DNA of 64,000 nt, from NCBI GenBank assembly GCA_040882225.1, contig JBBEBR010000022.1, positions 310,001-374,000 on the forward strand, given 5' to 3'. Under the pieces are notes generated by a model. That model searched no databases. It saw only the letters and a program-made list of their open reading frames with translations, and was not told where the DNA came from. The position numbers were made by a program, and so were the translations under genes. This document shows, piece by piece, positions 9,342-19,533 of this stretch (positions are counted from its first letter, which is position 1; each line of letters starts with the position of its first letter). This DNA comes from Gracilimonas sp040882225 (GTDB lineage Bacteria; Bacteroidota; Rhodothermia; Balneolales; Balneolaceae).

Positions 9342-12212
9342 ATGAAAAAACTTATCAATTTTCTGTTTTTAGTTTTTCTTGCGGAATCTGCTTTTGGTCA
9401 GACCTATCCATTCCGCACTTATTCGATAGAGCAAGGTTTAAGCGAATCGGTCGTGAATGCGTTAGCGCAGGATGATGAAGGATATATTTGGCTGGGAACT
9501 GGTTATGGCCTCAATCGGTTTGATGGGATTCGTTTTGAAAGCTTTTTTGAGGAAGATGGATTAAACAGTAATCGAATTCAGTCTCTTTATAAAGATCAGG
9601 ATGGCATTTTGTGGATAGGTACAGAAGAAGGAGTCAATTATCGGAGAGGAGATAGTATTTATACTAATCCGGTTTTCGCGCCACTTTCTAACTCAACTGT
9701 AATCAGCATTTTTCAGGATCGGGCAGGATATACTTGGTTTGGCACCGATGGCCAAGGACTTTGGCGATATTCTGGAAATGGCGCTCTTATCCACTATTCC
9801 ACATCCAATGGTTTAGCGGATAATAGGATTAGAGCGATATCTGAGGCCGAAAATGGAGACTTATGGTTCGCCACCCGGAATGGAATTACGATGCTAAGCA
9901 ACGGCAACTTCAGGAACTATACTACAGAAGATGGATTGCCCGATAACCGAACCTGGGATATAAAAGCCGGCAATAGCGAGCTTGTTTGGATTGCGAGCAG
10001 GATGGGGCTTGTCCGTTTTGATGGTGAGGGATTTGAGGTTATGGATGAATCCGCTGGATTGGTGAATAATCAGACGCGAACCATTTCACTAACAGAAAAT
10101 GGAGGAGTCTGGGTGGGTACAGAAGAAGGCCTCAGTTTTTATGATGGTGAAAATTTCAGGAATTATGAGATGGGTTCCGGCCTCTCAAATCAAATAATAT
10201 ATTCATCAATCATTGATCGCGAAGAAAACATATGGTTAGGAACTTATGGTGGTGGAGCCAATCTTTTTTTGGGGGATTATTTCGAAAATTTCAGCACCGA
10301 CCACGGCTTGCCAAATAACCTGGTAATATCAATCACTGAATTTGAGGATAAAATCTGGATTGGAATGTATGGTGGTGGAATAACTTCGGTTGCTGACGGA
10401 GTTTTCAACGATTATGGTATTAATCGCCGGTTGCCGGATAATCAGGTTTATAAAATTGTAACCGATTCAGAGGGTAGAATGTGGATAGGAATGAGGGAGG
10501 GCTTGGCTCGGCTGGAGAACGATAACCTTAAAGTTTTTAGCGAAGATGAATTTCCTTTCGAAAAAGTAAGAGATATCATGGAAACTGATGCCGGTGATTT
10601 CTGGATAAGCACATACGAAGACGGAATCGTAAGGCTTGATGAGGATGGCTACACAGTTTATAATGAAGAAAATGGGCTTGCTGATAACACAGTTCTAAAG
10701 TCAATTGAAACCGCCGATGGCTCTGTATGGATTGCCACATATGGCGGGGTATCACAATTTAAAGACGGAGAATTCCAAAGTTTTGCTATTCAGGAAGGTT
10801 TACCCAACAATGGTGTAATGAATATTACTGAAGACAATGAAGGCACCGTTTGGGCTTCCACATTCGGTGGCATAGCCTGGTTTGACGGATTAAGATTTCA
10901 AAGCATTACTCCTGAAGATGGACTTCCCGATCGAGTGTGTTATTTCATTACGCAAAGCAGAGATGGCCATTACTGGATTGGCACCACCAATGGCATTATA
11001 CGCTTTGAAGCCGGTGTCTACTTTAATGCTTTTGAAGAAGATCGCGAGCAAGCATTTCAGTTGCTTACAAAAGATCAGGGCTTAATTGCTGATGAGTTAA
11101 ATCTTGGTGCTGTTTTTGAAGATAAAGACGGCCATTTTTGGTTTGGAAGTGTAGAAGGCGTTAGCCATTTTGATCCAAGTGCTTATCAAGGGAATCCTGT
11201 TCCTCCTCAAGTTCATATACTTGGGGTGAATGCTTCGGGCAGAGAGTATGGTTCTGTCGAAAATCTGAAATTACCTCCAGATGAAAATTTTGTAGAAATC
11301 ACCTATTCAGGTATCAACTTTACGGCACCAAATCGAATTATTTACGAATACCGTTTGAGCGAGATAGACCCAGACTGGCAGCGAACCACTTCACGGAGTG
11401 CAACATATCCATCACTTCCTCCGGGCGAGTATACCTTTCAGGTTCATGCGAGAAATGTGAATGGGATCTGGAGTGAAGACATACAAACCATTGATTTTTC
11501 AATTACGGCTCCTTTTTATCTACAATGGTGGTTTTTACTTCTGATTTTCTCCGTTATTGTCGGCATTATTCTGCTGTTCTACAATTATTATCGGGTGCGT
11601 AAAATGGTTGATATTGAGCGAATGAGGGTTAGAATAGCCAGTGACCTTCACGATGATGTAGGTGCAAGCTTAACTGAAATAGCACTGCAATCAGACTTTT
11701 TGCAAGCTGGAGACTTGCCTCCTGATTTCAGTCAATCATTAAGCCAGATTGGAAAACAGTGCCGAAGAATTGTATCCAGCCTGGATGATATAGTTTGGTC
11801 GATTGATGCCCGAAATGATACTCTCGGTGATTTAACAGATCGTATGCAGGATTATGTTTTGAATACCCTGGAGCAGAAAAACATGTATGTGAAATATGAT
11901 TTTGAGAATCTAAACATGGATAATAAAGTACCAGTATCACTTAAAGAGAACTTGTACCTTATTTTCAAGGAGTCGGTAAATAACATTGCTAAATATTCGA
12001 ATGGAGATCTGGTTCACATAAAGATGCATAGCCGGAATGGAGGTTTCGAATTTTCCATTTCTGATAACGGAACCTCCGGCGCCGGTTTGGGAAAGAAGAA
12101 AAGTGGACAAGGATTACGCAATATGGAAATGAGGGCAAAGAGGATTGGTGCTGATATAAATTTCAACAATGAAAATGGATTTTCTATATCAGTAAAGGGT
12201 AAATTGAAGTAG
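9342..12212 (+). CDS. Two-component-regulator-propeller sensor histidine kinase
   Basis: Membrane sensor kinase of 956 residues. The ATG at 9342 gives a good signal peptide (MKKLINFLFLVFLAESAFG); a longer frame from 9282 starts inside the terminator and is rejected. Domains in order: about 13 Reg_prop repeats with WIGT/G-Y-G-G patterns forming two periplasmic propellers (residues about 25-620), a Y_Y_Y domain (YRLSEIDPDWQRT, about 680-735), one transmembrane helix (WWFLLLIFSVIVGIILL), a HisKA_3 box with phospho-acceptor His near residue 770 in DLHDDVGASL, and a HATPase_c domain ending in GQGLRNMEMRAKRIGA. The response regulator follows 18 bases later. The ligand is not visible; in the family it is often a polysaccharide or unknown signal. 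Confidence 0.93.
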   Translation: MKKLINFLFLVFLAESAFGQTYPFRTYSIEQGLSESVVNALAQDDEGYIWLGTGYGLNRFDGIRFESFFEEDGLNSNRIQSLYKDQDGILWIGTEEGVNYRRGDSIYTNPVFAPLSNSTVISIFQDRAGYTWFGTDGQGLWRYSGNGALIHYSTSNGLADNRIRAISEAENGDLWFATRNGITMLSNGNFRNYTTEDGLPDNRTWDIKAGNSELVWIASRMGLVRFDGEGFEVMDESAGLVNNQTRTISLTENGGVWVGTEEGLSFYDGENFRNYEMGSGLSNQIIYSSIIDREENIWLGTYGGGANLFLGDYFENFSTDHGLPNNLVISITEFEDKIWIGMYGGGITSVADGVFNDYGINRRLPDNQVYKIVTDSEGRMWIGMREGLARLENDNLKVFSEDEFPFEKVRDIMETDAGDFWISTYEDGIVRLDEDGYTVYNEENGLADNTVLKSIETADGSVWIATYGGVSQFKDGEFQSFAIQEGLPNNGVMNITEDNEGTVWASTFGGIAWFDGLRFQSITPEDGLPDRVCYFITQSRDGHYWIGTTNGIIRFEAGVYFNAFEEDREQAFQLLTKDQGLIADELNLGAVFEDKDGHFWFGSVEGVSHFDPSAYQGNPVPPQVHILGVNASGREYGSVENLKLPPDENFVEITYSGINFTAPNRIIYEYRLSEIDPDWQRTTSRSATYPSLPPGEYTFQVHARNVNGIWSEDIQTIDFSITAPFYLQWWFLLLIFSVIVGIILLFYNYYRVRKMVDIERMRVRIASDLHDDVGASLTEIALQSDFLQAGDLPPDFSQSLSQIGKQCRRIVSSLDDIVWSIDARNDTLGDLTDRMQDYVLNTLEQKNMYVKYDFENLNMDNKVPVSLKENLYLIFKESVNNIAKYSNGDLVHIKMHSRNGGFEFSISDNGTSGAGLGKKKSGQGLRNMEMRAKRIGADINFNNENGFSISVKGKLK

Positions 12213-12230
12213 AATAAAAAACCGGATGCC

Positions 12231-12863
12231 ATGGCAGTAATTGGAATAGTAGAAGACAACACGAAAATCAGAAATCTGATACAGCGATATCTGGATATGC
12301 AAAAAGATATGGAATGTCCTGTTGCTGTAGATTCGGTTGAAGAAATGCTGGAACATCTTGAGAAGCATCAAAAACCGGAAATAATTCTAATGGACATTCA
12401 GCTGCCGGGTATGTCTGGAATCAAAGGGATGGAGGTTATCAAATCAAAATACCCCGAGATTGATATCATTATGCTTACTGTTTACCACGATTCTCACAAG
12501 ATCTTTGACTCTTTAAAAGCCGGCGCTTCTGGATATTTGTTGAAACATACTTCATTACCTGAAATAAAAGAGTCTATAGAAAATCTTTTAAAAGGTGGAG
12601 CACCTATGTCACCGCAAATAGCGCGAAAAGTGATTTCACATTTCAATGAAGAGGCTCCAAAAAAAAATCAAGAAAGTATGCTCACAAATCGCGAACAAGA
12701 CATAGTGAATGGCCTTGTTGATGGCTTAAGCTATAAAATGATCGCAGATCGATTTGATATTTCGATAGATACGGTACGAGCTCATATTCGAAATATTTAT
12801 AAAAAACTGCACGTTAATTCTAAAGCAGAAGTGATTGCTAAATCCCTTCGGGGAGAAATTTAG
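12231..12863 (+). CDS. NarL/FixJ-family response regulator
   Basis: Cytoplasmic partner of the kinase just upstream. 210 residues: a receiver domain with the acidic pair in VEDN, phospho-acceptor Asp55 in LMDIQLPG, Thr in LTVYHD and Lys in LLKHTS, then a LuxR-type HTH (LTNREQDIVNGLVDGLSYKM, about residues 145-205). The ATG lies 18 bases after the kinase stop, so the two form an operon. Its targets may include the lipoprotein and outer-membrane protein that follow in the same direction; this is inference from position. Confidence 0.94.
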   Translation: MAVIGIVEDNTKIRNLIQRYLDMQKDMECPVAVDSVEEMLEHLEKHQKPEIILMDIQLPGMSGIKGMEVIKSKYPEIDIIMLTVYHDSHKIFDSLKAGASGYLLKHTSLPEIKESIENLLKGGAPMSPQIARKVISHFNEEAPKKNQESMLTNREQDIVNGLVDGLSYKMIADRFDISIDTVRAHIRNIYKKLHVNSKAEVIAKSLRGEI

Positions 12864-12950
12864 CATTCTAACATTAACATGTGATAAAAAAAGCACTCAT
12901 TTCACCTCATATTAATAGAGAGAATTAAAATATCCACACAGGAGTTGGCT

Positions 12951-14246
12951 ATGAAGCTTTCAACGATTACTAACCGGATTTCGATACTACTTTTAGCATT
13001 TCTTGTAACCGGTTGCTATACCCAATTTCAATCGGTAGACCGCTTCCCTTTAAGCGATAAATATGAAGATTATTATGTTTGGGATGGAGAAGAAAGAGCC
13101 AGAGAGTCTTCTCAACAAAACGACCCTGAAGTCTATTACGAGGAATATGAAGAAGAAGCGATATCGAACGAAGAAATTTATTACAAAGATTTTGAGACCC
13201 AACGATGGTATGAAGAGCACTACGCTGATAAATATTACTGGTTAGGTTATGAAGATGGTTTTGAAGATGGATACAGGAAAGCCATTCATAACCAATATGT
13301 GTACGGTTACACACCATGGTCTTTTAACCGATGGTATCTCGGCTACCACAGTCCATATTATATGGACAGCTGGTATGCAGGTTTCGGCCATTATGGGTAC
13401 TCAATAGGATTCGGAGCTGCTTTTTATAGCTATGGTCACGGGTATTACAGATATCCCTATTATGGAGGATATTACGGCAGTTATTGGGGAAATCCTTATT
13501 ATGGAAATGTCTATGTGTTCAATAATTATCATCGGAGCCAGAGATACAGCCGTGATGCCGATATATATCGAAAAGGGCCGCGTAATTCCGGTTTTACAAA
13601 TAATACCACCAGAACCCGGTCCGGTTTAAAATCTAGTGGAACTACTACCATCCGATCAAGAGGAACTGTAAATAGTAAAATCAGGTCTGGAAATACAAAT
13701 ACCGGAAGCAGGGTTAGAGGCTCTGGAGTAACTCGCTCTACAGGCAGGAGCTCTTCAGTTGAGAGAAGCCGGTCTTCCTCCGGAACAGGAAACAGGAGTA
13801 CAGGCCGAAGTTCAGGATCATCATCAGTCAAAAAAGACCGATCATCCTCAGGGAACAGTAGTGGCGGTAGCAGCCGGTCAAGAGGTTCAGGTTCAAATTT
13901 AAGCAGTAACGATAGCGGAAATAATTCGAGTTCTATAAATGACGCAGCCATAAGAAGCCGAATCAGAAATAGCACCGTTACTAAAACCCCTACCTATACC
14001 ATACCTAACAGAATTACAGCTCCCAACAGAAGCTCTTCATTCTCATCAAGTGTGAGAAAGTTACTGAGCCCTCGTTCTACATCCGGCTCAAAAAGTGTGG
14101 GTTCATCAGGCAGTAGTTCTACACGAGTTAAGTCTTCATCCACAAACACTACAAGGTCGAGAACTGTTACAAAAAGTAGTTCTTCAAGCAGCAGGTCTTC
14201 TGGCTCAAAAGGAAGCAGTTCTTCGAAGAGAAGCAGAGGCAATTAA
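12951..14246 (+). CDS. Lipoprotein with Tyr-rich middle and Ser/Arg-rich low-complexity tail
   Basis: 431 residues with a lipoprotein signal (lipobox LVTGC, Cys22). The ATG at 12951 has GGAG six bases upstream; the in-frame TTG at 12945 is less likely. Three zones are visible: an acidic/Tyr zone (EYEEEAISNEEIYY, about 25-85), an aromatic Gly/Tyr zone (YYGGYYGSYWGNPYYGNVY, about 130-195) and a long Ser/Arg/Gly/Thr tail (about 200-431) that is strongly basic and probably disordered. I know no named family. It is likely anchored at the outer membrane or surface; the tail could bind anionic polymers. The gene lies after the two-component pair and before a FadL-like protein. Confidence 0.75.
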   Translation: MKLSTITNRISILLLAFLVTGCYTQFQSVDRFPLSDKYEDYYVWDGEERARESSQQNDPEVYYEEYEEEAISNEEIYYKDFETQRWYEEHYADKYYWLGYEDGFEDGYRKAIHNQYVYGYTPWSFNRWYLGYHSPYYMDSWYAGFGHYGYSIGFGAAFYSYGHGYYRYPYYGGYYGSYWGNPYYGNVYVFNNYHRSQRYSRDADIYRKGPRNSGFTNNTTRTRSGLKSSGTTTIRSRGTVNSKIRSGNTNTGSRVRGSGVTRSTGRSSSVERSRSSSGTGNRSTGRSSGSSSVKKDRSSSGNSSGGSSRSRGSGSNLSSNDSGNNSSSINDAAIRSRIRNSTVTKTPTYTIPNRITAPNRSSSFSSSVRKLLSPRSTSGSKSVGSSGSSSTRVKSSSTNTTRSRTVTKSSSSSSRSSGSKGSSSSKRSRGN

Positions 14247-14288
14247 CCGGCCGCATCGTAATCAACACCAACCTTTATTTTTAAGCCC

Positions 14289-15800
14289 ATGAAGAGGATA
14301 TATCTTCTCTTATTACCCTTGTTATTTTCACAAATCACTCTTTTCGCCCAAGACGGGAACAATCAGGTTTCCTATTCGAATCTGGTTCTGCAATTTAGTG
14401 ATTGGAATGTAAACGGGGATGCCGCCTCAGGATTTATTCCATCCGTGGCAACCTCAAATGGTTTTGGAAGTTTTATCGATAATCCCGCAAGTGTTGCTTT
14501 TTTTGATGAAAGCTATTTCAGCTTTGGATTGCTAAACAGCAGGGTAGAACAGCAAAACTCCTATCTCGGAAATACCATAACCTCAAAGGATGATTTAACG
14601 AAGTTAGGGAATCTCGGATTTTCATACACGCTACCAACCGAACAAGGCAGCTTCGTGATTGGTGGGGGATATAATCTACACACCAGCCAAAACCGCATAA
14701 ATGAGACAAACGGCAGAAATTCACAAAGCACCATTACAGATCATTTCAAAGATCCAGGGAGTGACTATTACGATTTAGCTTTCGAAACCTACGCCATTGA
14801 TTATGCAACCGAAGACTCTTCATTCCTGGAGTCCATTTTCCGAATAGGCATTGATTACCCCGGAATTACCCAAGATGCGCGAACTACTTACAGTACACAT
14901 ATAGGAGAATATTCTTTCTTCTTTGGAACAGAATTTCAGGAGAATTTATATGTAGGCTTTTCGGGTGGAATAACCTCCGGCACCTATACCTATCGACGCG
15001 ATTTGTTAGAGTTGGATGACCGAAACGATTATGACGGCAATTTTATAGAAGGATCAGATATAGATAATATTCTGGTTCATGATGAAATTGATGCGGACAT
15101 TGTTGGCTTTGCACTAAGAGCGGGACTCATATATCAACTGAACCCCAATTTTAATATTGGCGCAAGTTATCTGCTTCCGTCTACATTCTCTGTTACTGAA
15201 AATTACTACTCCTCAATTGAGACTAATCTTGATGACGGTTCCGCCCCATTCGAATATGATTTGGAGGGTTCTGATTACACATATAAGTTTACCAAACCCG
15301 GGCAACTCAACATCGGGTTTGCAGCTGTTGATTTAGGAGGCCTGAGTGTCTCTACATCAGCTGAATTTATTGACTACTCAAATCTTGACCTGGATTTAAT
15401 ATCGGGTAGCGATCTTGGCGGCTTTGATGAAGAAAGAGTGATTCGCCAGCAGGAAGCGGAGCTCGATAGTGTAATGGCAAATGATTACAACATGGTAATT
15501 AACCTGAAGGCTGGTGCCAAATATCAGATAAACAATCAGTTTGAATTGAGAGGAGGCTACGCTTATTTACCCGGAAAGAGCAAACTATTTGAAGCCGATA
15601 AAAATGTCTTCTCCGGTGGATTCGGCATCAAACTCTCAGAAAGCTTTGTGCTGGATGTGAATGCACAGTATACTATTTGGGATGACCGCTCTGTCGCGTA
15701 TTCCTATTTCGATGATGGGGCAGGAGAATTCAGACAAGAAACCATCTCTGAAAGCAACAGCAAGTTCAATATTCTTGCCGGCATTAAAATAATTTTTTAA
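14289..15800 (+). CDS. OmpP1/FadL-family outer-membrane transport protein
   Basis: 503 residues with a signal peptide (MKRIYLLLLPLLFSQITLFA). The early segment with ATSNGFGSFIDNPASVAFF is the FadL-type hatch signature (N-P-A-S after a Gly-rich strand). The rest alternates short aromatic beta strands, and the protein ends in KFNILAGIKIIF, a C-terminal Phe strand typical of barrel proteins. The family takes up fatty acids or other hydrophobic compounds across the outer membrane; the substrate here is unknown. It lies 42 bases after the Ser/Arg-rich lipoprotein gene, so probably the same transcript. Confidence 0.75.
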   Translation: MKRIYLLLLPLLFSQITLFAQDGNNQVSYSNLVLQFSDWNVNGDAASGFIPSVATSNGFGSFIDNPASVAFFDESYFSFGLLNSRVEQQNSYLGNTITSKDDLTKLGNLGFSYTLPTEQGSFVIGGGYNLHTSQNRINETNGRNSQSTITDHFKDPGSDYYDLAFETYAIDYATEDSSFLESIFRIGIDYPGITQDARTTYSTHIGEYSFFFGTEFQENLYVGFSGGITSGTYTYRRDLLELDDRNDYDGNFIEGSDIDNILVHDEIDADIVGFALRAGLIYQLNPNFNIGASYLLPSTFSVTENYYSSIETNLDDGSAPFEYDLEGSDYTYKFTKPGQLNIGFAAVDLGGLSVSTSAEFIDYSNLDLDLISGSDLGGFDEERVIRQQEAELDSVMANDYNMVINLKAGAKYQINNQFELRGGYAYLPGKSKLFEADKNVFSGGFGIKLSESFVLDVNAQYTIWDDRSVAYSYFDDGAGEFRQETISESNSKFNILAGIKIIF

Positions 15801-15823
15801 CTCTTCAGGTAAATAGCTCTTAG

Positions 15824-16921
15824 TTACAGCCAGTTTTTCTTCCGAAAGAAATAGAGCATAATTATAGAAGCAATAATCATTATTACCCATACAGCCGGAT
15901 AAGCCCAGCGAATTCCCAACTCGGGCATGTATTCAAAATTCATCCCATACACACCGGCTATAAATGTGAGTGGAATAAAAATGGTCGCAATAATAGTAAG
16001 TACTTTCATTACTTCGTTCATCTTATTGCTCACCTGACTCATATACATATCAAGCATACCAATTACCATATCCCGATAATTTTCTAATCCATCAATAATT
16101 TGCACAAGGTGATCATTTACATCACGGAAATAGATTTTATTTTCCTCGTCAATAAAAGAAGATTCATCCCGAAGAAGCGCGTTTAGATTATCCCGCATCG
16201 GCCAAACTGATTTTCTAAAAAATATGAGCTTTCGGCGCAACGCATGAATCCGCTGAGGTATGCTATCATCAAAATTTTCGATGATTTTCTCTTCCAGTTC
16301 TTCAATCTCATCCCCAAAATGTTCAAGTACTTTAAAGTAATGATCCACGATAGTATCAATTAACGCGTAGGCGAGATAATCGGGGCCGCTTTTTCGCAAT
16401 CGGGGAGCGGCGGTTCTTAGGCGATGTAATACTGGTTCAAAAATAGGAATATCATCTTCCTGAAAGGATAGTACATAATTCTTTCCAAGCACAATACTCA
16501 CCTGTTCTACGTTTAGCTCATCGCTTGCTTCGTCAACACTGATCATCCGTAAAACAAAAAACATGTGATCAGGATATGCCTCAATTTTTGCACGCTGATT
16601 AGTGTTAAGAATATCTTCCTGCACCAGTGGATGCAGTTCAAAATAACTCCAGATTTCTTTCAGTTTTTCCACATCATGCAAACCGTAAATACTGAGCCAG
16701 GTTTTGGAAGGAGAATCGAGGTAAGGTTTACTGGCATCAACCGTTTCGAGGTTATATTCACCAAGCTGCTCCGTATCATAATCATTCAGCTTGATGATTA
16801 CTTCATCGAGCCGCTTTTTCCCTGTAAACTGAAGAGTTCCTGGGGGGAGGCCCGGTTTTTTTGCAATGGCTTTATGTTTTAAAAATGAGGGAAGAGGCAG
16901 TCTTTTGGTGATTTTCTTCAT
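15824..16921 (-). CDS. corA: CorA magnesium/cobalt transporter
   Basis: Inner-membrane divalent cation channel, 365 residues. The large cytoplasmic alpha/beta domain is followed by a long helix and two C-terminal transmembrane segments. The diagnostic GMN motif is at residues 326-328 (YGMNFEYMPEL), and the protein ends in a basic KK tail. The gene converges on the FadL-like gene with a gap of only 23 bases and no visible terminator. Family is certain; substrate Mg2+ (or Co2+/Ni2+) is from the family. Confidence 0.95.
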   Translation of the reverse strand: MKKITKRLPLPSFLKHKAIAKKPGLPPGTLQFTGKKRLDEVIIKLNDYDTEQLGEYNLETVDASKPYLDSPSKTWLSIYGLHDVEKLKEIWSYFELHPLVQEDILNTNQRAKIEAYPDHMFFVLRMISVDEASDELNVEQVSIVLGKNYVLSFQEDDIPIFEPVLHRLRTAAPRLRKSGPDYLAYALIDTIVDHYFKVLEHFGDEIEELEEKIIENFDDSIPQRIHALRRKLIFFRKSVWPMRDNLNALLRDESSFIDEENKIYFRDVNDHLVQIIDGLENYRDMVIGMLDMYMSQVSNKMNEVMKVLTIIATIFIPLTFIAGVYGMNFEYMPELGIRWAYPAVWVIMIIASIIMLYFFRKKNWL

Positions 16922-16986
16922 GTTCTGATAATTTCTTGAATGTGTACAAGGTTAATGCAGAATTGGCACATCAGCAAATGATATAG

Positions 16987-19533
16987 TTAAGCAGCTTCCG
17001 CTCTTAAAACTTCTAACGGTGGTTTATTATGAACTCCCCACGTATTAATCAACCCGATTATGAGCACAAGTGAGGTCAGAATCAGAATTTCTACCCCAAT
17101 GATGAGAAGATTTGGCACGAATGTTAACTCGAAGTAGAAATATCCGATTATAGCACTCGCACCGATTGAAAGTATCAATCCTGTGATAGAAGCCATCACC
17201 CCAAGAAGAACATATTCGATTACCTGAATCTTAATCACTTGCTTTTTGGAGGCGCCGAGGGTTCGCAATAGTACCGCTTCCCGCATTCGCTGAAACCTGC
17301 TTGTGGCTGCTGATCCGGCTAAAACTATCAATCCGGTTATGATACTGAACAAGCCAATAAACTGAATCACGAAGGTAATCTTGTCTATAAATTCACGAAT
17401 GCTTTGCACAATCTGGCTGATATCTAAGGCGGAAATATTGGGATACTTTTGAACTATTTCCTGCTGCAAATCCAGAGATGCCTGTTGGTTTGGTGTGTTG
17501 ATGGTAGTTGCGAAAAACTGTGGTGCGGGTTCTAAAACGCCAGCCGGGAAAACCACAAAGAAATTTGGTTGAGGCTGTCCCCAATCCACCGATCTCGTAC
17601 TTGCGATAAAGCTTTCAATTGGAATTCCCTGCACATCCCAAACCAGCGTATCGCCAACGGAAGCGTTAAGATCTTCCATTAAATCGACCTCTATGGAAAC
17701 AGGCACAGCTTCATCAGTATTATCTACACTTCCTGTCCATTCGCCTTCCTGAAGTGTTTCGGTACCTACTAAAGAGTCGCGATAGGTTGAACGGTATTCA
17801 CGGTTCAAGGCCCAGCGCCTAACATTCCGGCTGGTATCTTCCATGATTTCGGTTGTAGACCTGCCGTTAATTGCCTGCAGGCGCATAGTTACAATGGGTA
17901 CATTCTGTATGATTTCCAAACCTCTGTCCACAATCATCTCATTTACGCCTTCATTCTGATCATACTGAACATCGTACAAAGCGAGATTAGGCAGGTTTTC
18001 CTGTTCGCTGAAATCTATCTGCTCAAGCAATAAATCTTGAGTCAAATACAACGAGCTTATCAGGGTAACTCCCAAACCAAAAGTAAGCAGCAGTGTTGTG
18101 GTTTGATTATTAGGCCGATATAAATTCGAAAGCCCTTGCCGCCATTCATACGGCAAACCCGGTTTGATGAGTTTCCGGGAAAAACGCATAATTAATTTGG
18201 CGAAGCCGGTTAATAAAAGCAGGCAGGCTAACAATCCCAATGCAAAAAATAACGCTGGCAGAAAGGAACCCAGCATCAGCCACGCATAACCGACAACAAA
18301 TACTGAAAGCACAGAGCCAAGAATGGCTTTAACCCGGTTTTCCAACAACCCGCTCAAGTTTACATCTACCGATCGAAGAGTAAAAAGAGGTGAGATTTTT
18401 CGGATGGCAAGCAGCGGGAATAATGCGAATAAAACGGAAATTACCAGTCCGGTTAAAATTCCGATTAAAATGGAAACCCATGAGATAAAAAGCTCAATGG
18501 ATACAGGTAAAAAATCCTGCACCAAAACAGGCAGATAAAGCTGTACTACGGATCCGGCAGCGGCACCAATTACTGAGCCAATAAATCCCATTGCCGTGGC
18601 TTGAATAAGATAAATACTTAGCGCCTGCTGCGAAGAAACTCCCACACAGCGCAACACCGCGACGGTGTTTATTTTTTGGCGGATGTACACAAAAATGGAA
18701 CTTGCCACACCAATTCCACCTAAAAGCAGTGCGATAAAACCAATGAGGTTCAAAAAATTGGAGAGATAGGTAATGGCTTCACCAACCTCTTCTTTTCGCT
18801 CGCGAACAGTATCAAAACTAAAGCGAATATTGTCATCCCGAAGTTGATCGAGCCGGTCTTCAACGGCCTGCATATCGGTGCCGGCATCAAGTTTAAGATA
18901 TGCGATGTATTCGAGTCGGCTTCCCCGTTGCAGAAGCCCGGTTTCTTCTACGTTTTCTTTTGGGATGATTATACGCGGCCCAAAAAAGGACGCGGCTACA
19001 GGCTGTCCCGGAATTTCCAGGATGGCACCCTCAATTTTATAGGTAACTTGCCCCACTTTTATCGAATCTCCGGGTTCAATTCCCAGCTGAGTCATAATGG
19101 GTGCGTCCACCAAGGCAGTATTATTCTGCTGAAATTCTGCCGCCGCAGATGCCGGATTAGTTAGTAAATCCCCATAAAAAGGAAAACCACCTTCGAATGC
19201 CCTGATTTGCGAAAGCCTTGTTGCCTCGTTTTTTGGGAAATAAACCATGGAAGTGAATGCGAGAGCGGTAGATTGCTCGCCGCCTAAAGAGTCTAAAACT
19301 TCCTGCAATTCGGGCTGGAAAGGAGCATTTCGCTCAACCTCAAGATCCGCTCCTAACAATTCCTTTGCCTGACTTTCAATACTGTGGTTTAAGCTGGCAC
19401 GAAAAGAAGTGATGGCCACTTGTGCCGCAACACCAACGATAATGGCGGCCATAAAAAGAAAAAGTTTTGGGCGGTTAGAACGGGAATCCCGCCAAGCCAT
19501 TTTGAAAGTCCACAAAAAAGAATTCTTATTCAT
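16987..19533 (-). CDS. ybbP: FtsX-like ABC permease, YbbP type
   Basis: Integral inner-membrane permease of 848 residues with two FtsX-like domains. There is an N-terminal helix after MAWRDSRSNRPKLFLFMAAI, a large periplasmic domain, a first TM bundle (about 275-400), a middle helical pair, a second periplasmic domain and a final TM bundle ending in GVHNKPPLEVLRAEA. The size and double-bundle plan fit YbbP. The start chosen is the ATG at 19533, which overlaps the ybbA stop by 8 bases (ATGAATAA); an in-frame upstream start would lie well inside ybbA. In Proteobacteria ybbAP sits next to tesA and the same arrangement is seen here. Probably extracts hydrophobic molecules from the membrane; substrate unknown. 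Confidence 0.88.
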   Translation of the reverse strand: MNKNSFLWTFKMAWRDSRSNRPKLFLFMAAIIVGVAAQVAITSFRASLNHSIESQAKELLGADLEVERNAPFQPELQEVLDSLGGEQSTALAFTSMVYFPKNEATRLSQIRAFEGGFPFYGDLLTNPASAAAEFQQNNTALVDAPIMTQLGIEPGDSIKVGQVTYKIEGAILEIPGQPVAASFFGPRIIIPKENVEETGLLQRGSRLEYIAYLKLDAGTDMQAVEDRLDQLRDDNIRFSFDTVRERKEEVGEAITYLSNFLNLIGFIALLLGGIGVASSIFVYIRQKINTVAVLRCVGVSSQQALSIYLIQATAMGFIGSVIGAAAGSVVQLYLPVLVQDFLPVSIELFISWVSILIGILTGLVISVLFALFPLLAIRKISPLFTLRSVDVNLSGLLENRVKAILGSVLSVFVVGYAWLMLGSFLPALFFALGLLACLLLLTGFAKLIMRFSRKLIKPGLPYEWRQGLSNLYRPNNQTTTLLLTFGLGVTLISSLYLTQDLLLEQIDFSEQENLPNLALYDVQYDQNEGVNEMIVDRGLEIIQNVPIVTMRLQAINGRSTTEIMEDTSRNVRRWALNREYRSTYRDSLVGTETLQEGEWTGSVDNTDEAVPVSIEVDLMEDLNASVGDTLVWDVQGIPIESFIASTRSVDWGQPQPNFFVVFPAGVLEPAPQFFATTINTPNQQASLDLQQEIVQKYPNISALDISQIVQSIREFIDKITFVIQFIGLFSIITGLIVLAGSAATSRFQRMREAVLLRTLGASKKQVIKIQVIEYVLLGVMASITGLILSIGASAIIGYFYFELTFVPNLLIIGVEILILTSLVLIIGLINTWGVHNKPPLEVLRAEAA

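Noticed and set aside
13529..13975. A long open frame on the minus strand opposite the Ser/Arg-rich tail
   Set aside because: Its Leu/Glu/Pro-rich composition is the mirror of the Ser/Arg codons; a shadow frame.
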